46,129 nucleotides of DNA from an uncultured Christensenellaceae bacterium (GTDB lineage Bacteria > Bacillota > Clostridia > Christensenellales > CAG-314), in contig CAJUCX010000004.1 of NCBI GenBank assembly GCA_910585195.1, positions 1 to 46,129 on the forward strand, read 5' to 3'. The notes beneath the pieces were generated by a model that was not told the origin of the DNA, ran no database searches, and saw nothing but the letters and a program-made list of their open reading frames with translations. Made by a program: the position numbers and the translations under genes. The stretch's first letter is position 1. Each line of letters starts with the position of its first letter. Shown here piece by piece: positions 25,754-35,286 of this stretch.

Positions 25754-26509
25754 TCAGTTTTTGTTGGAAAAGAGAATTGCAACCAAACGCAGTATTTCGA
25801 TATACAGCCAAATGAGCGTAACCATAAGACCGTAAGCCGCCGTCCATTCGTAAGACTTGTCAAGGCCGTTTTCTACAATCATAGTCATATTGTCAAAGTC
25901 TACAAACATCGTAAGCGCAGCCACGACTATAAATACAGCCGATATGCCTACTTGCAACCAGAAGTTGCCGTAAAATACCGCTGCAACAGACGGAACGAAT
26001 ATTGACAAAAGCCAAAACGCAAGTTGCGAAACAACGAGAGTAAGCAAAGCAACAAATATAAATCTGCGGAATTTCGAGCCTACCCTTACGACGCCCGTAA
26101 AGTAAAGCAATGCAATAACCGCCAAAGTAAGCATAGTTGCAAGCAATGCGACGATAACGACGCCTTGTGCAAACGCTTCGAACATTGCGGAAATAAGCCC
26201 AACGAGCGCGCCTTCCGCAACACAGTAAACAGTACCGCTTATAGGAGTTGTTTTAGGCGCAAACGACGCAACCAAACCGCTTATTATCGCCGCGATTGCG
26301 CACCCTACAAGCAAACCCACTGCAAGCGTCGGGTTAGTCTCCAACATCGCAGGAAGCAAAGCCACAAAAGCGACGGCAGCAACCAAAGTTATTATGAGAT
26401 AATAAAATACTTTAAGACCTATGCCGCCATACGTTGCGGGGTTTGCGGTGCCGAAACCTTCCGCAGTTTGTTTTTTTAATCTTTTAAGAGCAGGATTTGA
26501 AGTATTCAC
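25754..26509 (-). CDS. Bax inhibitor-1/YccA family membrane protein
   Basis: The gene encodes 251 residues from a GTG at 26509, chosen because AAGGAGG lies 8 bases upstream. About seven helices are present. The N-terminus NPALKRLKKQ and the C-terminal VENGLDKSYEWTAAYGLMVT-type segment, with a last helix LIWLYIEILRLVAIL, are typical of the bacterial YccA-like branch. Relatives act as cation or Ca2+ leak channels or as FtsH substrates; the role here is unknown. Confidence 0.85.
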   Translation of the reverse strand: MNTSNPALKRLKKQTAEGFGTANPATYGGIGLKVFYYLIITLVAAVAFVALLPAMLETNPTLAVGLLVGCAIAAIISGLVASFAPKTTPISGTVYCVAEGALVGLISAMFEAFAQGVVIVALLATMLTLAVIALLYFTGVVRVGSKFRRFIFVALLTLVVSQLAFWLLSIFVPSVAAVFYGNFWLQVGISAVFIVVAALTMFVDFDNMTMIVENGLDKSYEWTAAYGLMVTLIWLYIEILRLVAILFSNKN

Positions 26510-26758
26510 TATTATTCCCTCCTTTTTTACTTTACGGCAAAACACAAAAATTTATGCCTGCCGCAACATCCTACATTTAATGTTGCAAATATTAGCACTA
26601 AAACAACAATTTGTCAATACCTTTACTTGACATCAAATCAAACCTTAATTAAAATAATATAAATATATAAAAGTATATTACTAATTTATTAAATTAACGG
26701 CTTATGGGCTGAAAATTATTTTATAATTGGGTAATTGCTTACTGGTTTCGGAGGAAAT

Positions 26759-28147
26759 ATGGACAATAAATTGACTATGGACAAATTGGTCAATCTTTGC
26801 AAAGGACGCGGCTTTATTTACGCAGGAAGCGAAATTTACGGCGGTCTTGCAAATACTTGGGACTTCGGTCCTTTGGGCGCAGAACTTAAAAACAACGTTA
26901 AACGCGCTTGGTGGAAAAAGTTTGTGCAGGAAAACCCTTACAACGTAGGCGTTGACTGCGCTATACTTATGAATCCCGAAGTGTGGAAAGCAAGCGGACA
27001 CCTCGGCGGCTTTTCCGACCCGCTTATGGACTGCAAAAGCTGCAAATCGCGCCACAGAGCCGACAATCTTATAGAAGACTATTTCAAAAAGAAAAACATA
27101 AACGAAAACATCGCCGGCTGGTCTGACGAGCAAATGGAAAATTATATCAAAGAAAAATCAATCGTCTGCCCGATATGCGGCAAAAGCGATTTTACTTCCA
27201 TACGCAAATTCAACCTTATGTTTAAGACATTTCAGGGCGTTACGGAAGACTCTTCCACCACTATTTATCTGCGTCCGGAAACAGCGCAAGGCATCTTCGT
27301 AAACTTCAAAAACGTACAGCGCACCACAAGAAGAAAAATTCCTTTCGGCATAGGTCAGATAGGCAAATCTTTCCGCAACGAAATTACGCCAAGCAACTTT
27401 ATCTTCCGCGTGAGAGAGTTCGAACAAATGGAACTCGAATTCTTCTGCGAGCCTGATACCGACTTAGAGTGGTTTGCTTATTGGAAAAATTTCTGCCATC
27501 AATGGCTGCTCGACCTCGGTATGAAAGACGAAAATCTTAAACTTCGCGACCACGACAAAGACGAACTCAGTTTTTACTCCAAGGCGACTACCGACTTCGA
27601 ATATAAATTCCCGTTCGGCTGGGGAGAACTTTGGGGCATTGCAGACCGCACCGACTACGACTTGTCGCAGCACGCAAAAGCCAGCGGAAAAGATATGCTC
27701 TACATCGACCCAGTAAACAACAAGCGTTACGTCCCTTACGTAATAGAACCGTCTTTGGGCGTAGAGAGAGTTCTGCTTGCATTCCTTTGCAACGCTTACC
27801 ACGAAGAAGAAGTCGGAGAAAACGACACGAGAGTAGTAATGAAATTTCATCCGTTCCTTGCGCCGTATAAAGTTGCGGTATTGCCTTTGCAAAAGAAACT
27901 CGGCGACAAAGCGACGGAAATTTATCAAAACCTTGCAAAAAAATTCAGCGTAGATTACGACGAAACAGGCAGCATCGGCAAACGCTATCGCAGACAGGAT
28001 GAAATCGGCACCCCTATGTGCGTAACCGTCGACTTCGACACTTTGGAAGACAACACGGTAACGGTTCGCGACAGAGATACGATGGAACAAATCCGCATAA
28101 GCATTGACCAGCTTGAAAATTATGTCGCAAAACAAATCGAATTTTAA
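26759..28147 (+). CDS. glyQS: Glycyl-tRNA synthetase, dimeric type
   Basis: The gene encodes 462 residues from the ATG at 26759 after CGGAGGA. This class II synthetase charges tRNA-Gly. Family signatures include GLANTWDFGPLGAELKNN at the N-terminus, motif 2 (FRNEITPSNFIFRVREFEQ), GWGELWGIADRTDYDL, and motif 3 (EPSLGVERVLLAFL), followed by the anticodon-binding domain. A CPICGK motif near 138 is part of the insertion. Length is normal. I see no T-box leader in the 200 bases upstream. Confidence 0.97.
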   Translation: MDNKLTMDKLVNLCKGRGFIYAGSEIYGGLANTWDFGPLGAELKNNVKRAWWKKFVQENPYNVGVDCAILMNPEVWKASGHLGGFSDPLMDCKSCKSRHRADNLIEDYFKKKNINENIAGWSDEQMENYIKEKSIVCPICGKSDFTSIRKFNLMFKTFQGVTEDSSTTIYLRPETAQGIFVNFKNVQRTTRRKIPFGIGQIGKSFRNEITPSNFIFRVREFEQMELEFFCEPDTDLEWFAYWKNFCHQWLLDLGMKDENLKLRDHDKDELSFYSKATTDFEYKFPFGWGELWGIADRTDYDLSQHAKASGKDMLYIDPVNNKRYVPYVIEPSLGVERVLLAFLCNAYHEEEVGENDTRVVMKFHPFLAPYKVAVLPLQKKLGDKATEIYQNLAKKFSVDYDETGSIGKRYRRQDEIGTPMCVTVDFDTLEDNTVTVRDRDTMEQIRISIDQLENYVAKQIEF

Positions 28148-28171
28148 TTAAATCGAAAATTAAAGAAAATT

Positions 28172-28203
28172 AAAAAGGACTGCAAATTGCAGTCCTTTTT
28201 TTG
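28172..28203 (+). terminator. Terminator of glyQS
   Basis: A 13-bp stem (28172-28184 with 28188-28200) with a 3-base loop (AAT), ending in a T run. Confidence 0.9.
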
Positions 28204-28243
28204 TTTATAACGACTTAAAATAAACCTTAAACCGTTAATAAAT

Positions 28244-28286
28244 TAAAAAAACTGCACCTTATGCGTAAAAGCCGCATAAGGTACAG
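28244..28286 (-). terminator. Terminator of the TRIC-like gene
   Basis: A 14-bp stem with one mismatch (28252-28265 with 28273-28286), followed on the minus strand by a T run from the A stretch at 28245-28251. Confidence 0.8.
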
Positions 28287-28303
28287 AAACTTTGTAATTT
28301 ATT

Positions 28304-29002
28304 TTATTTCTTGCTGCTATGTCCCAAATCGTCGTCTTCGTCGTCGTCTTTGTCCATAAGCACCTGGTTGGTAACCTTAAACAAAACGTTTAGTCTTCTT
28401 CGTACGGAAACCATACGGACTATAACCACAACTATTGCGCAAATATAAGTTGACCAAAGCATACCTATGACGGGTTGCAGCAAACAATATGCCACGCTGC
28501 CTATTATCGCCGCTATTGCATAAATTTCTTTACGCAAAACTACGGGCTTTCTGTTTGCCAACATATCGCGCAGCATTCCGCCCACTATTGCCGTTACCAA
28601 ACCGCTTGCCACGCACAGCAGCATATTGTCGGAAAAACCCATTTTCATTGCAAATTCCGTACCGGTTACGCAAAAGATACCAAGCCCTATCGCGTCGAAG
28701 AAAGTTATCAGCGCTTTTATTTTGTCCACGTCGGCTCGTGCGAGTTTTTTGTCGAACACCTTTAAGAATATCAAAAACAGCGCGACCGTAACCGCAACGC
28801 AAATTATATAAGAAAAATGAGTAAAGCACACGGGCGGGTGGTTGCCCAACATCATATCGCGGAATAAACCTCCGCCTAACGCCGTCAAAAACGCCAGCAC
28901 GAATATGCCGAAAATATCAAAGCCGTATTCTATACCGACAAGCACGCCCGACATTGCAAAGGCAACGACGCCTATCAACTCAAAAACTTCTACAAAATCC
29001 AT
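28304..29002 (-). CDS. TRIC/UPF0126 family membrane channel
   Basis: This 232-residue protein has seven helices and the two-fold repeat of the family: GGGLFRDMMLG near 44 and GGMLRDML near 142, each with the conserved glycines and RD. Family members form trimeric cation channels. The C-terminal tail is acidic then lysine-rich (DDDEDDDLGHSSKK). There is no ribosome binding site; the promoter -10 box is 10 bases from the ATG, implying a leader of only a few bases. Confidence 0.9.
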   Translation of the reverse strand: MDFVEVFELIGVVAFAMSGVLVGIEYGFDIFGIFVLAFLTALGGGLFRDMMLGNHPPVCFTHFSYIICVAVTVALFLIFLKVFDKKLARADVDKIKALITFFDAIGLGIFCVTGTEFAMKMGFSDNMLLCVASGLVTAIVGGMLRDMLANRKPVVLRKEIYAIAAIIGSVAYCLLQPVIGMLWSTYICAIVVVIVRMVSVRRRLNVLFKVTNQVLMDKDDDEDDDLGHSSKK

Positions 29003-29012
29003 ATACGTTGAG

Positions 29013-29041
29013 ATTATAACTATTTAACGCAAAATTTTCAA
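29013..29041 (-). promoter_or_regulatory. Promoter of the TRIC-like gene, nearly leaderless
   Basis: On the minus strand, TTGAAA (29041-29036), 17 bases, perfect TATAAT (29018-29013), then 10 bases to the ATG. Confidence 0.65.
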
Positions 29042-29134
29042 TAGTTTTTGACAAATTATGCAAAAGCAGTTTTATTTTTATGCCAAACGGATTTTGAAAT
29101 TTTATTTAACAATACAAAACTGCCCTAACTGATA

Positions 29135-29164
29135 TTGACAACCCGCCCGACGCTTGACTATAAT
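29135..29164 (+). promoter_or_regulatory. Promoter of the ABC exporter operon
   Basis: TTGACA (29135-29140), 18 bases, TATAAT (29159-29164). Both boxes are perfect. AAAGGAG follows ahead of the start at 29189. Confidence 0.8.
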
Positions 29165-29188
29165 AATAGCGAAAGGAGTTTCAGTTTT

Positions 29189-29896
29189 ATGTCGCAACGA
29201 TTTGTGGAAGCAAAAAATTTAATAAAAACTTACAATACAGGCAAGATGTCTGTAAATGCATTAAACGGCGTTGACTTCTCTATCGACGAAGGAGAGTTTG
29301 TCGTTATTTTAGGTCAAAGCGGAGCAGGCAAAACCACTTTGCTTAATGTTATAGGCGGAATGGATGATATAACCGACGGAGATTTGTTTGTAGACGGCGT
29401 AAACCTTAAAGGTATGACGGCAAAACAACTTACGGAGTACCGCCGCGACGCCGTCGGCTTTGTCTTTCAGTTTTACAACCTTATGCCGAACCTTACCGCT
29501 TTGGAAAATATAGAACTTGCTGTAGAACTTTGCAAAGATGCCTACGACCCCGAAGAAACCTTGAAAAAAGTCGGGCTTGCCGAGAGAATGAAAAACTTTC
29601 CCGCGCAACTTTCCGGCGGAGAGCAGCAGCGCGTTTCCATTGCAAGAGCAATAGCCAAAAACCCTAAAATTTTGCTGTGCGACGAGCCTACGGGCGCGCT
29701 CGACTATGAAACGGGAAAAACCGTTTTGAGTCTTTTGCACGATATGAGCAAAAAAGAAAAAAAGACGGTAATAGTCGTTACTCACAACGCCGCGCTTAAA
29801 GATATGGCGGACAAAATTATCTACATAAAAAACGGAGTAATCTCCAACGTAGAACTCAACGGCAACCCTAAACCTATTGCGGAGATTGAGTGGTAA
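29189..29896 (+). CDS. ABC transporter ATPase, MacB/LolD type
   Basis: The gene encodes 235 residues from the ATG at 29189. Walker A GQSGAGKTT is at 42-50, then the Q-loop FVFQFYNLMPNLT, the signature LSGGEQQR and Walker B ILLCDEPTGALD, followed by the switch histidine in VVTHN. This is the class that works with FtsX-type permeases in mechanotransmission or export rather than classical import. The permease gene follows 3 bases after the stop. Confidence 0.95.
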   Translation: MSQRFVEAKNLIKTYNTGKMSVNALNGVDFSIDEGEFVVILGQSGAGKTTLLNVIGGMDDITDGDLFVDGVNLKGMTAKQLTEYRRDAVGFVFQFYNLMPNLTALENIELAVELCKDAYDPEETLKKVGLAERMKNFPAQLSGGEQQRVSIARAIAKNPKILLCDEPTGALDYETGKTVLSLLHDMSKKEKKTVIVVTHNAALKDMADKIIYIKNGVISNVELNGNPKPIAEIEW

Positions 29897-29899
29897 ACT

Positions 29900-31714
29900 A
29901 TGAGCGCATATTTCAAGACTGTTTTAAGAACCATAAAAAACAACGTCGGACGGTTTGTCGCCATTACTTCCATCATCTTGCTCGGCATTGCCTTTGTAAC
30001 CGGGCTTGGCACTTTGTCTTACAAAATAGAAATTTCTTTAAGCGACTATTGGCAGGAACACAACTTTTGCGACGCAATAATAAAAAACGCGTCCCCTTTC
30101 GGTTTTTCCGCAAACGATATAGAAGATGTAAAGCAAGTTGACGGCGTCGAAGAAGTGCAAGCAATAACGTCTTTGGATATGAAAATTGACGGCGGCAACG
30201 GAAGATTGTATATTTTGCCTACCGAGAACGGCAAAGTAAACAAACTTAAACTCGTTGACGGAAGATATCCGCAAAGTGCAGATGAAATCGTCGTCGAGCA
30301 AAGTTCCATAACTATAAATAAAGAATATAAACTCAACGACGAAATAACGGTTTGGGGTCAAAGCAAAAAAATAGTCGGCATAGTAAAAAGTCCTTTGCAT
30401 ATGTTCAAAGGCGAAGAACCGTTTTTTGACGTCGACGGCAGCACAGACAAAAATCTGGAAATTATAGTCTATGTTGACGAAAGTTATTTTGCAATGCCTA
30501 TGCCTAAAACCGACCTGTGGGTCAAGTTTGAAAATATGCCGTCAAACTTATTCGACGGTAAATATATTGACGATTCAAACAGAATATTGCAAAACGTCAA
30601 AGCACAACTGGGAGAAGAAAATTTAGTATATCTCACCGCGGAAGAAAACGTCGCTTATGCCGTTGCAAAATCTTACAACAAAAAAGTAGACGTAATTGCG
30701 CTTATATTTCCGCTGTTTTTTATAATAGTAGCCGCGCTTGTGGTGCTTACCACTATGTCGCGTCTTATAGAAGAAGAACGCTCGGCAATAGGCTGCTACA
30801 AAACGCTTGGCGTAAGCAACGGAAAAATAGCCTTCAAATACATATCATTCTCTCTGCTTTGCTGCATTTTGGGCGGCGGACTCGGTTTGGGCGTAGGCGT
30901 GGCAGCGTTGCCGCACGCAATTTACCCTACCTTCAGAGTGTTGTTTTTCATTCCGCCTATGTCTACGTCGGCAGACCTGTTGATGGGTTTGGTCGCAACG
31001 GCGGCAATAATGCTTGCGACGATGGGAGTAACGGCATACTTAATTGCAAAAGACAACAGGTTGCAGCCCGCACAGCTTTTAAGACCTAAAGCGCCTAAAG
31101 CAGGCAAAAAAATATTTTTAGAGCGCATACCTTTTATCTGGAAGCATTTGTCTTTCAAATATAAATCGACTTACCGCAATATTTTCCGTTACGTAAAACA
31201 CTTGCTTATGACGGTGTTTTCCGTTGCAGGTTCCACCGCGTTGGTACTTGCCGGTTTCGGTCTGCTTGACGTTTCGCGCTCGGACGGTTTGGCTTTTGAC
31301 GTGTCTATGGTGGCGGACTCTATGTCCCTCATAGCCGCAGTCATCATAGTCTTTGCCGTTGCGCTGTGCATACTTGTAATATTCAACCTCACAAATATGA
31401 ACATAGGCGAACGCAAAAGAGAAATCGCAACGCTAAAAGTTTTGGGTTACCGCGACTTTGAAGTTTCGGGCTATATATTCCGCGAAATTTTCGTTATGGC
31501 GGTGTTCGGCGTGATTATAGGACTGCCGCTCGGCTACGGACTTATGGCGTTTGTATTTGAGTATCTCGACTTCGGCTCGGTTTACGACGTGAAATTTTTG
31601 TCATACGTGTTTGCGTCGCTGTTGGTTGTAGTAGTAATAGGCGTTGTCGACTGGATGTTGCACTACAAAATAAAAAAAATAAATATGACGGAATCGTTAA
31701 AAACGGTAGAATAA
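29900..31714 (+). CDS. FtsX/MacB-type ABC permease
   Basis: This 604-residue protein has an N-terminal helix, then an extracytoplasmic domain (about 45-265) and three helices forming the first FtsX domain (IEEERSAIGCYKTLGVS at the coupling position). A fourth helix near 430 and a second FtsX domain follow (GERKREIATLKVLGYRD), ending VDWMLHYKIKKINMTESLK. The architecture fits a two-FtsX-domain exporter such as those for lantibiotics, lipoproteins or cell-wall control. The partner ATPase is directly upstream. The substrate is unknown, and no sensor kinase of the usual BceRS type lies beside it. Confidence 0.92.
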   Translation: MSAYFKTVLRTIKNNVGRFVAITSIILLGIAFVTGLGTLSYKIEISLSDYWQEHNFCDAIIKNASPFGFSANDIEDVKQVDGVEEVQAITSLDMKIDGGNGRLYILPTENGKVNKLKLVDGRYPQSADEIVVEQSSITINKEYKLNDEITVWGQSKKIVGIVKSPLHMFKGEEPFFDVDGSTDKNLEIIVYVDESYFAMPMPKTDLWVKFENMPSNLFDGKYIDDSNRILQNVKAQLGEENLVYLTAEENVAYAVAKSYNKKVDVIALIFPLFFIIVAALVVLTTMSRLIEEERSAIGCYKTLGVSNGKIAFKYISFSLLCCILGGGLGLGVGVAALPHAIYPTFRVLFFIPPMSTSADLLMGLVATAAIMLATMGVTAYLIAKDNRLQPAQLLRPKAPKAGKKIFLERIPFIWKHLSFKYKSTYRNIFRYVKHLLMTVFSVAGSTALVLAGFGLLDVSRSDGLAFDVSMVADSMSLIAAVIIVFAVALCILVIFNLTNMNIGERKREIATLKVLGYRDFEVSGYIFREIFVMAVFGVIIGLPLGYGLMAFVFEYLDFGSVYDVKFLSYVFASLLVVVVIGVVDWMLHYKIKKINMTESLKTVE

Positions 31715-31758
31715 AAATAATCGTACCGTCAAAAAATATAAAAACTAACAACGGCATT

Positions 31759-31788
31759 AAAAAAAGCAAGGCGTTGCCTTGCTTTTTT
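31759..31788. terminator. Bidirectional terminator at the boundary of the phage module
   Basis: GCAAGGC/GCCTTGC with loop GTT, flanked by seven A and six T. It ends the exporter operon and is placed to stop the minus-strand phage operon (last stop 31835). Confidence 0.9.
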
Positions 31789-31834
31789 AATTTGCGATTT
31801 TTTACATCTTCGCATTTGCTTCTTTTACTAAAAA

Positions 31835-32737
31835 CTACAATCTTTCCTGCAAAAATTCCTTAACTTGGTTGAAATAAGTTACCGACAGTTCTTCCAACAA
31901 CCCTACCTGCGCCGACATAAAAGCGTTGTAAGCCGTTACGGCGTCAAATGCCAAATAATAGTCCTTTGCAAAAGTTGCCTTGTCCTGATAGATGTAGTCT
32001 TGAATTACCGAGTATCCTTTGTCCGTGGCGATGGCTTGCAAACGCATTGCAGTTTCCGTATGGCTTTGCTGCGCTTGCAAATATGCGGCAGACCAAGTAC
32101 GCTTGTATGTCAATTCCTTTTCTTCCTGAGTGTTGTTGTATTTTATTACAGATTCTTTTTTGCTTTCCACCGCGGCAATCTGCTCGTTTACTTCCTGTTC
32201 CAACTGATTGTCGAAATTTTCCTTCAAATAGTCGAGCGCGGTATTTTTTGTTTGCAAGGCATAATCTTCTTCCGCAGTAAATCCCGTCAAAGTTACTTCG
32301 AAATCGCTTTGCAACCGCTCTTTATACTGTGCGGTGTCTTGCTCTGCCTTGGCAATAAGATTGTTGTAGACGGAACTTCTGCAAAGTCCCCTTTTTTGCG
32401 CTTCGTCTTTTATTTTTATTTTATTTTGGCGCAAAGCCTCGTCGGCTTTTTTATTTGAGTTTTCCAAACTGCTTTGCGCCTTTTGTCTTTTTACTTCTAT
32501 GCGCCCCAAAGACTTTTGATAAGTCTGCTCTGCAGTGTTTACCGCTTTGTCATAGGATACTTTAAGTTTATCGTAAACCTGCTGTCTTACTTCTTCCTCG
32601 CTAGGTGCAACGTACTCCAACTTATCGAGTTTCAGACTTGCAGGCATATCGAAAAACGGTTCTTCGTTGGGGTTGATTGAATAACGCTTGTCCACCCTTA
32701 AAAATTGCTGCATAAGTTCCGCAGGAATATTAGCCAT
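31835..32737 (-). CDS. Phage coiled-coil structural protein
   Basis: The gene encodes 300 residues from the ATG at 32737, which has AGGTGA upstream. Residues about 60-235 are charged, alanine-rich heptad-like helix (KAVNTAEQTYQKSLGRIEVK and so on) without signal or membrane segment. The ends are less regular. It is the last gene of the head module, after the beta-propeller protein. In P22-like phages this slot holds tail needle or DNA-ejection proteins, so a needle or internal protein is a reasonable guess, not shown by sequence. Confidence 0.7.
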   Translation of the reverse strand: MANIPAELMQQFLRVDKRYSINPNEEPFFDMPASLKLDKLEYVAPSEEEVRQQVYDKLKVSYDKAVNTAEQTYQKSLGRIEVKRQKAQSSLENSNKKADEALRQNKIKIKDEAQKRGLCRSSVYNNLIAKAEQDTAQYKERLQSDFEVTLTGFTAEEDYALQTKNTALDYLKENFDNQLEQEVNEQIAAVESKKESVIKYNNTQEEKELTYKRTWSAAYLQAQQSHTETAMRLQAIATDKGYSVIQDYIYQDKATFAKDYYLAFDAVTAYNAFMSAQVGLLEELSVTYFNQVKEFLQERL

Positions 32738-32799
32738 AATATTCACCTGCTTTCACATTTGATTTATCGATTATGCCGACCGATTTTACAAGTCTTTTT

Positions 32800-34188
32800 T
32801 TAATCATAATAACCGCCCCCTTTTGTATAAGCAACTTCCAGCGACGGTCTTATTATCTGCGGTTTTGCAGAATTGCACTCGAATGCGATTTTGAAATATA
32901 TACCGGAAACGCCCGTCTTTATGCGCTGAAATTTTCTTTTGCCGTCTATCAAAAATATGCTCGTTACGCCGTCTGCGGAAATTTTTACCGTCAAGTCGGT
33001 TGCCGTATACAACGAAATACTTTTTATGTTCTTTCTGCCGTCTATGCCGAAATCGCCCGTCATACTCTCCCACACCTTAGGCAGCGGCTGACCGAAGCAA
33101 CTTCCGCTGTCGTCAAGAAAAGCCAACTTGCCGTCGGTTACCGCCAACAGCCCGTTAAATTTGCTTAAAGAGCGTATATCGATGCCGCGGCAAATATTTA
33201 CGCTGCCGTCGGCAACGGAAATTTCCACAAGCGTGTTGTTGCAAAAACTCTTTCTTTCGCAGCATATCCTGCGTTTATCGAAAAAATCGAGTTTGCAGGC
33301 AAGATAATATTTTGCATTAAAATAGCACGCGCATTCGCTGCCGTTTATTTCGAAATGATAATCCAACTCGGAAGCAAGTTTTTTTGCGGAGTTGCCGTCA
33401 AAAGCATATATTCCGTCGGAAGTTAAAAAAACTATTTTTCCGCCGCAGACTGCAACGGTATTTTTAATTATATCTCCGTGCAGTGCGTAAATTTTGGACA
33501 CAAAAAACTCGCCTTGCGCCGAGGTTGCCGAAACCTCCGCTATTTTATCGCCGCCCGACACAAACAATTTGCCGTCGAATGAAACGGCGTCGAGCGCCTT
33601 GCCGAAGTTGTCGTCAAACTCTATATAACCGCCGTCGTAATAGCCTTCGTCCCAGTTTGACGGATTTAGCACTGCGGAAAAATATAATCTGCCGTCTTGC
33701 GCAATGCCGAAAATTCTTTCGTAATATATAACCGCTTTGTCTAACGACGGAACGCCGTCTATTTTAGATACGCCGTCGCCGTCGTAAACATAAACTCCGC
33801 TTTGGTCGCTTATCAAAAGACAGGCATTTTGCCCCGACTTAAAGCCGAACAATTTTGCATCCCCCTGTGCGGAAAAAATTTGACGCGCCTCCTCGGGCCT
33901 GTCCGCAGCAAAAACCTTTACTGCATTTTCCTCGTTTACGTAAGCCGCAAAATTTTTGCCGTCTATATTAAAACACTCTGCGCTTTTTACAACCTCATCA
34001 ACGGGCAGTTTTGAAAAGCCCATATTTTGTTTCAAACTGCCGTAGCCACCTTTGAAGTTGAAACATCGCGAAGCATATTTGGAAGGGATTTCTCTTTTGG
34101 CGTTGCGGTTCATTCCTCCGGTAAAATCATCAAAGACAACCGTCTTGATTTTCGGCGTTTTTAGTTGCAGTTGCTTTTTGTAAAACAT
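32800..34188 (-). CDS. Beta-propeller phage protein, P22 gp10-like hub or stabiliser (inferred)
   Basis: This 462-residue protein opens with VVFDDFTGGMNRNAKREIPSK, the short N-terminal pattern of phage proteins that add a propeller to the tail hub. It continues with repeated blades (AVYVNE-like strands; GKLFVSGGDKIAEVS; GKIVFLTSDGIYAFDG; GLLAVTDGKLAFLD). No signal peptide is seen. It sits 1 base after the adaptor gene. Packaged-DNA stabilisation protein gp10 of P22 holds the same place, hence the call, but similarity at residue level cannot be judged here. Confidence 0.65.
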   Translation of the reverse strand: MFYKKQLQLKTPKIKTVVFDDFTGGMNRNAKREIPSKYASRCFNFKGGYGSLKQNMGFSKLPVDEVVKSAECFNIDGKNFAAYVNEENAVKVFAADRPEEARQIFSAQGDAKLFGFKSGQNACLLISDQSGVYVYDGDGVSKIDGVPSLDKAVIYYERIFGIAQDGRLYFSAVLNPSNWDEGYYDGGYIEFDDNFGKALDAVSFDGKLFVSGGDKIAEVSATSAQGEFFVSKIYALHGDIIKNTVAVCGGKIVFLTSDGIYAFDGNSAKKLASELDYHFEINGSECACYFNAKYYLACKLDFFDKRRICCERKSFCNNTLVEISVADGSVNICRGIDIRSLSKFNGLLAVTDGKLAFLDDSGSCFGQPLPKVWESMTGDFGIDGRKNIKSISLYTATDLTVKISADGVTSIFLIDGKRKFQRIKTGVSGIYFKIAFECNSAKPQIIRPSLEVAYTKGGGYYD

Positions 34189-34189
34189 T

Positions 34190-34771
34190 TCACCACCACC
34201 TGCGCCGCGGCATAATTACCTCGGTGTTTTTTCTCGTGGCGACAAGCAAAGCGTCTTTATAACGACGCTCCCACATCAGCGCGTCGTCGTACATACCTGA
34301 AATCAAACAGAACTCCGCCGCCGCGCCGTAGGCAAAAACCCTGTCGCTTGCTTTTGTGCCGGCAAAATCCATATCGTCGAAAAACTCTTTGTCGCGCGGT
34401 ATAAAGGCGTACGAAACTTCATAATTGCCGTCTTCCACCGCGACGCACTCGGGCAAGGTAAAATATCTTACCGCGTTGCCGTCTTCGTCCTTTACCGACT
34501 TAATTTCCAACAGAATTTTTTCAAACTGCGTATACGGAATTTTCCCATCCGTTGCCGTCATTTTTTGAGTGTGCAGCAGCGGAATATAATCGCAGGCAAT
34601 TTCTTTTGCGACAAGGTTTACGCAACGTATAAGCAAACGCAGGTCGCGGTTGCTTTCTATTTCGCTTTTTACAAGAGCGTTTTCTTCCGTCTGCATAAAT
34701 ATGTTTGTGTTTATTATGTCGTGCCTTTGCAACAGCACGGCGGCAAGTTCCGCAATATCTCTTATCTTCAT
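34190..34771 (-). CDS. Head-tail adaptor (gp4-like)
   Basis: This 193-residue protein begins with a short helix pair (KIRDIAELAAVLLQRHDI), has a beta-rich middle, and ends with the helices AYGAAAEFCLISGMYDDALMWERRYKDALL and an arginine-rich tail. This helical ending is typical of adaptor proteins that dock on the portal ring after packaging. Its place between the capsid and the propeller gene agrees. It starts 4 bases inside the preceding gene (ATGA overlap). Confidence 0.65.
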   Translation of the reverse strand: MKIRDIAELAAVLLQRHDIINTNIFMQTEENALVKSEIESNRDLRLLIRCVNLVAKEIACDYIPLLHTQKMTATDGKIPYTQFEKILLEIKSVKDEDGNAVRYFTLPECVAVEDGNYEVSYAFIPRDKEFFDDMDFAGTKASDRVFAYGAAAEFCLISGMYDDALMWERRYKDALLVATRKNTEVIMPRRRWW

Positions 34772-35118
34772 AAAGTCTCCTTATCCAAATTAAAACGGCG
34801 GAACAGTTCCTGCCCTTCTGCCAAGCGGTTTTCCACAGTCTGCCGTTGCCTCTTTGCCGAAATTTTTTCGTTAAATTTTTCCAGTTCGGCAAGTTGCTTG
34901 TAAACGACTTCCATACGCGTACTCAAAACCTTGTCGATTGCACGACAGTCCAATCTATCATATGGCAAGACGAGCGACAATGTGTTTGGACGCTGTCTTC
35001 TGTTGTGCACTTCAAATCGCATAAGCCGCCTGTCGTATAATATAAAATAATCTTCGTCTATTTCTTTAATACGGCGCGCAATGTCAAACACGTCGTGTGT
35101 TATTTCTATTTTTTCCAT
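34768..35118 (-). CDS. Small phage protein of unknown function
   Basis: This 116-residue protein starts with a beta-rich DYFILYDRRLMRFEVHN segment and ends with a basic helix (YKQLAELEKFNEKISAKRQ). It has no recognised family. Its frame is well supported by the ATGA overlap with the adaptor gene and its place in the operon. The gap upstream (35119-35286) contains two direct copies of GCTGAAATTTTT about 70 bases apart and nothing else clear. Confidence 0.6.
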   Translation of the reverse strand: MEKIEITHDVFDIARRIKEIDEDYFILYDRRLMRFEVHNRRQRPNTLSLVLPYDRLDCRAIDKVLSTRMEVVYKQLAELEKFNEKISAKRQRQTVENRLAEGQELFRRFNLDKETL

Positions 35119-35286
35119 TTTTCTCCCGCCGCCGCTGAAATTTTTGCATTTCTCTTTTAGCCGTTTGCTTCTAAAAAATTTTCTGCCGCATTTTCTCTAA
35201 TGGCGCTGAAATTTTTTTCTCACTTTGACCTTTTAATTTCCGAATTTTTACGTTATATTTCGCTTTCAACCGTTCCGCCGCAAAAA

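Noticed and set aside
26546..26758. Possible T-box leader of glyQS
   Set aside because: No T-box consensus or specifier-like structure is visible and the region is AT-rich.
31700..31860. Attachment-site repeat matching the SSB 3' end at the far side of the phage module
   Set aside because: I looked for the SSB tip sequence or any tRNA end here and found none.
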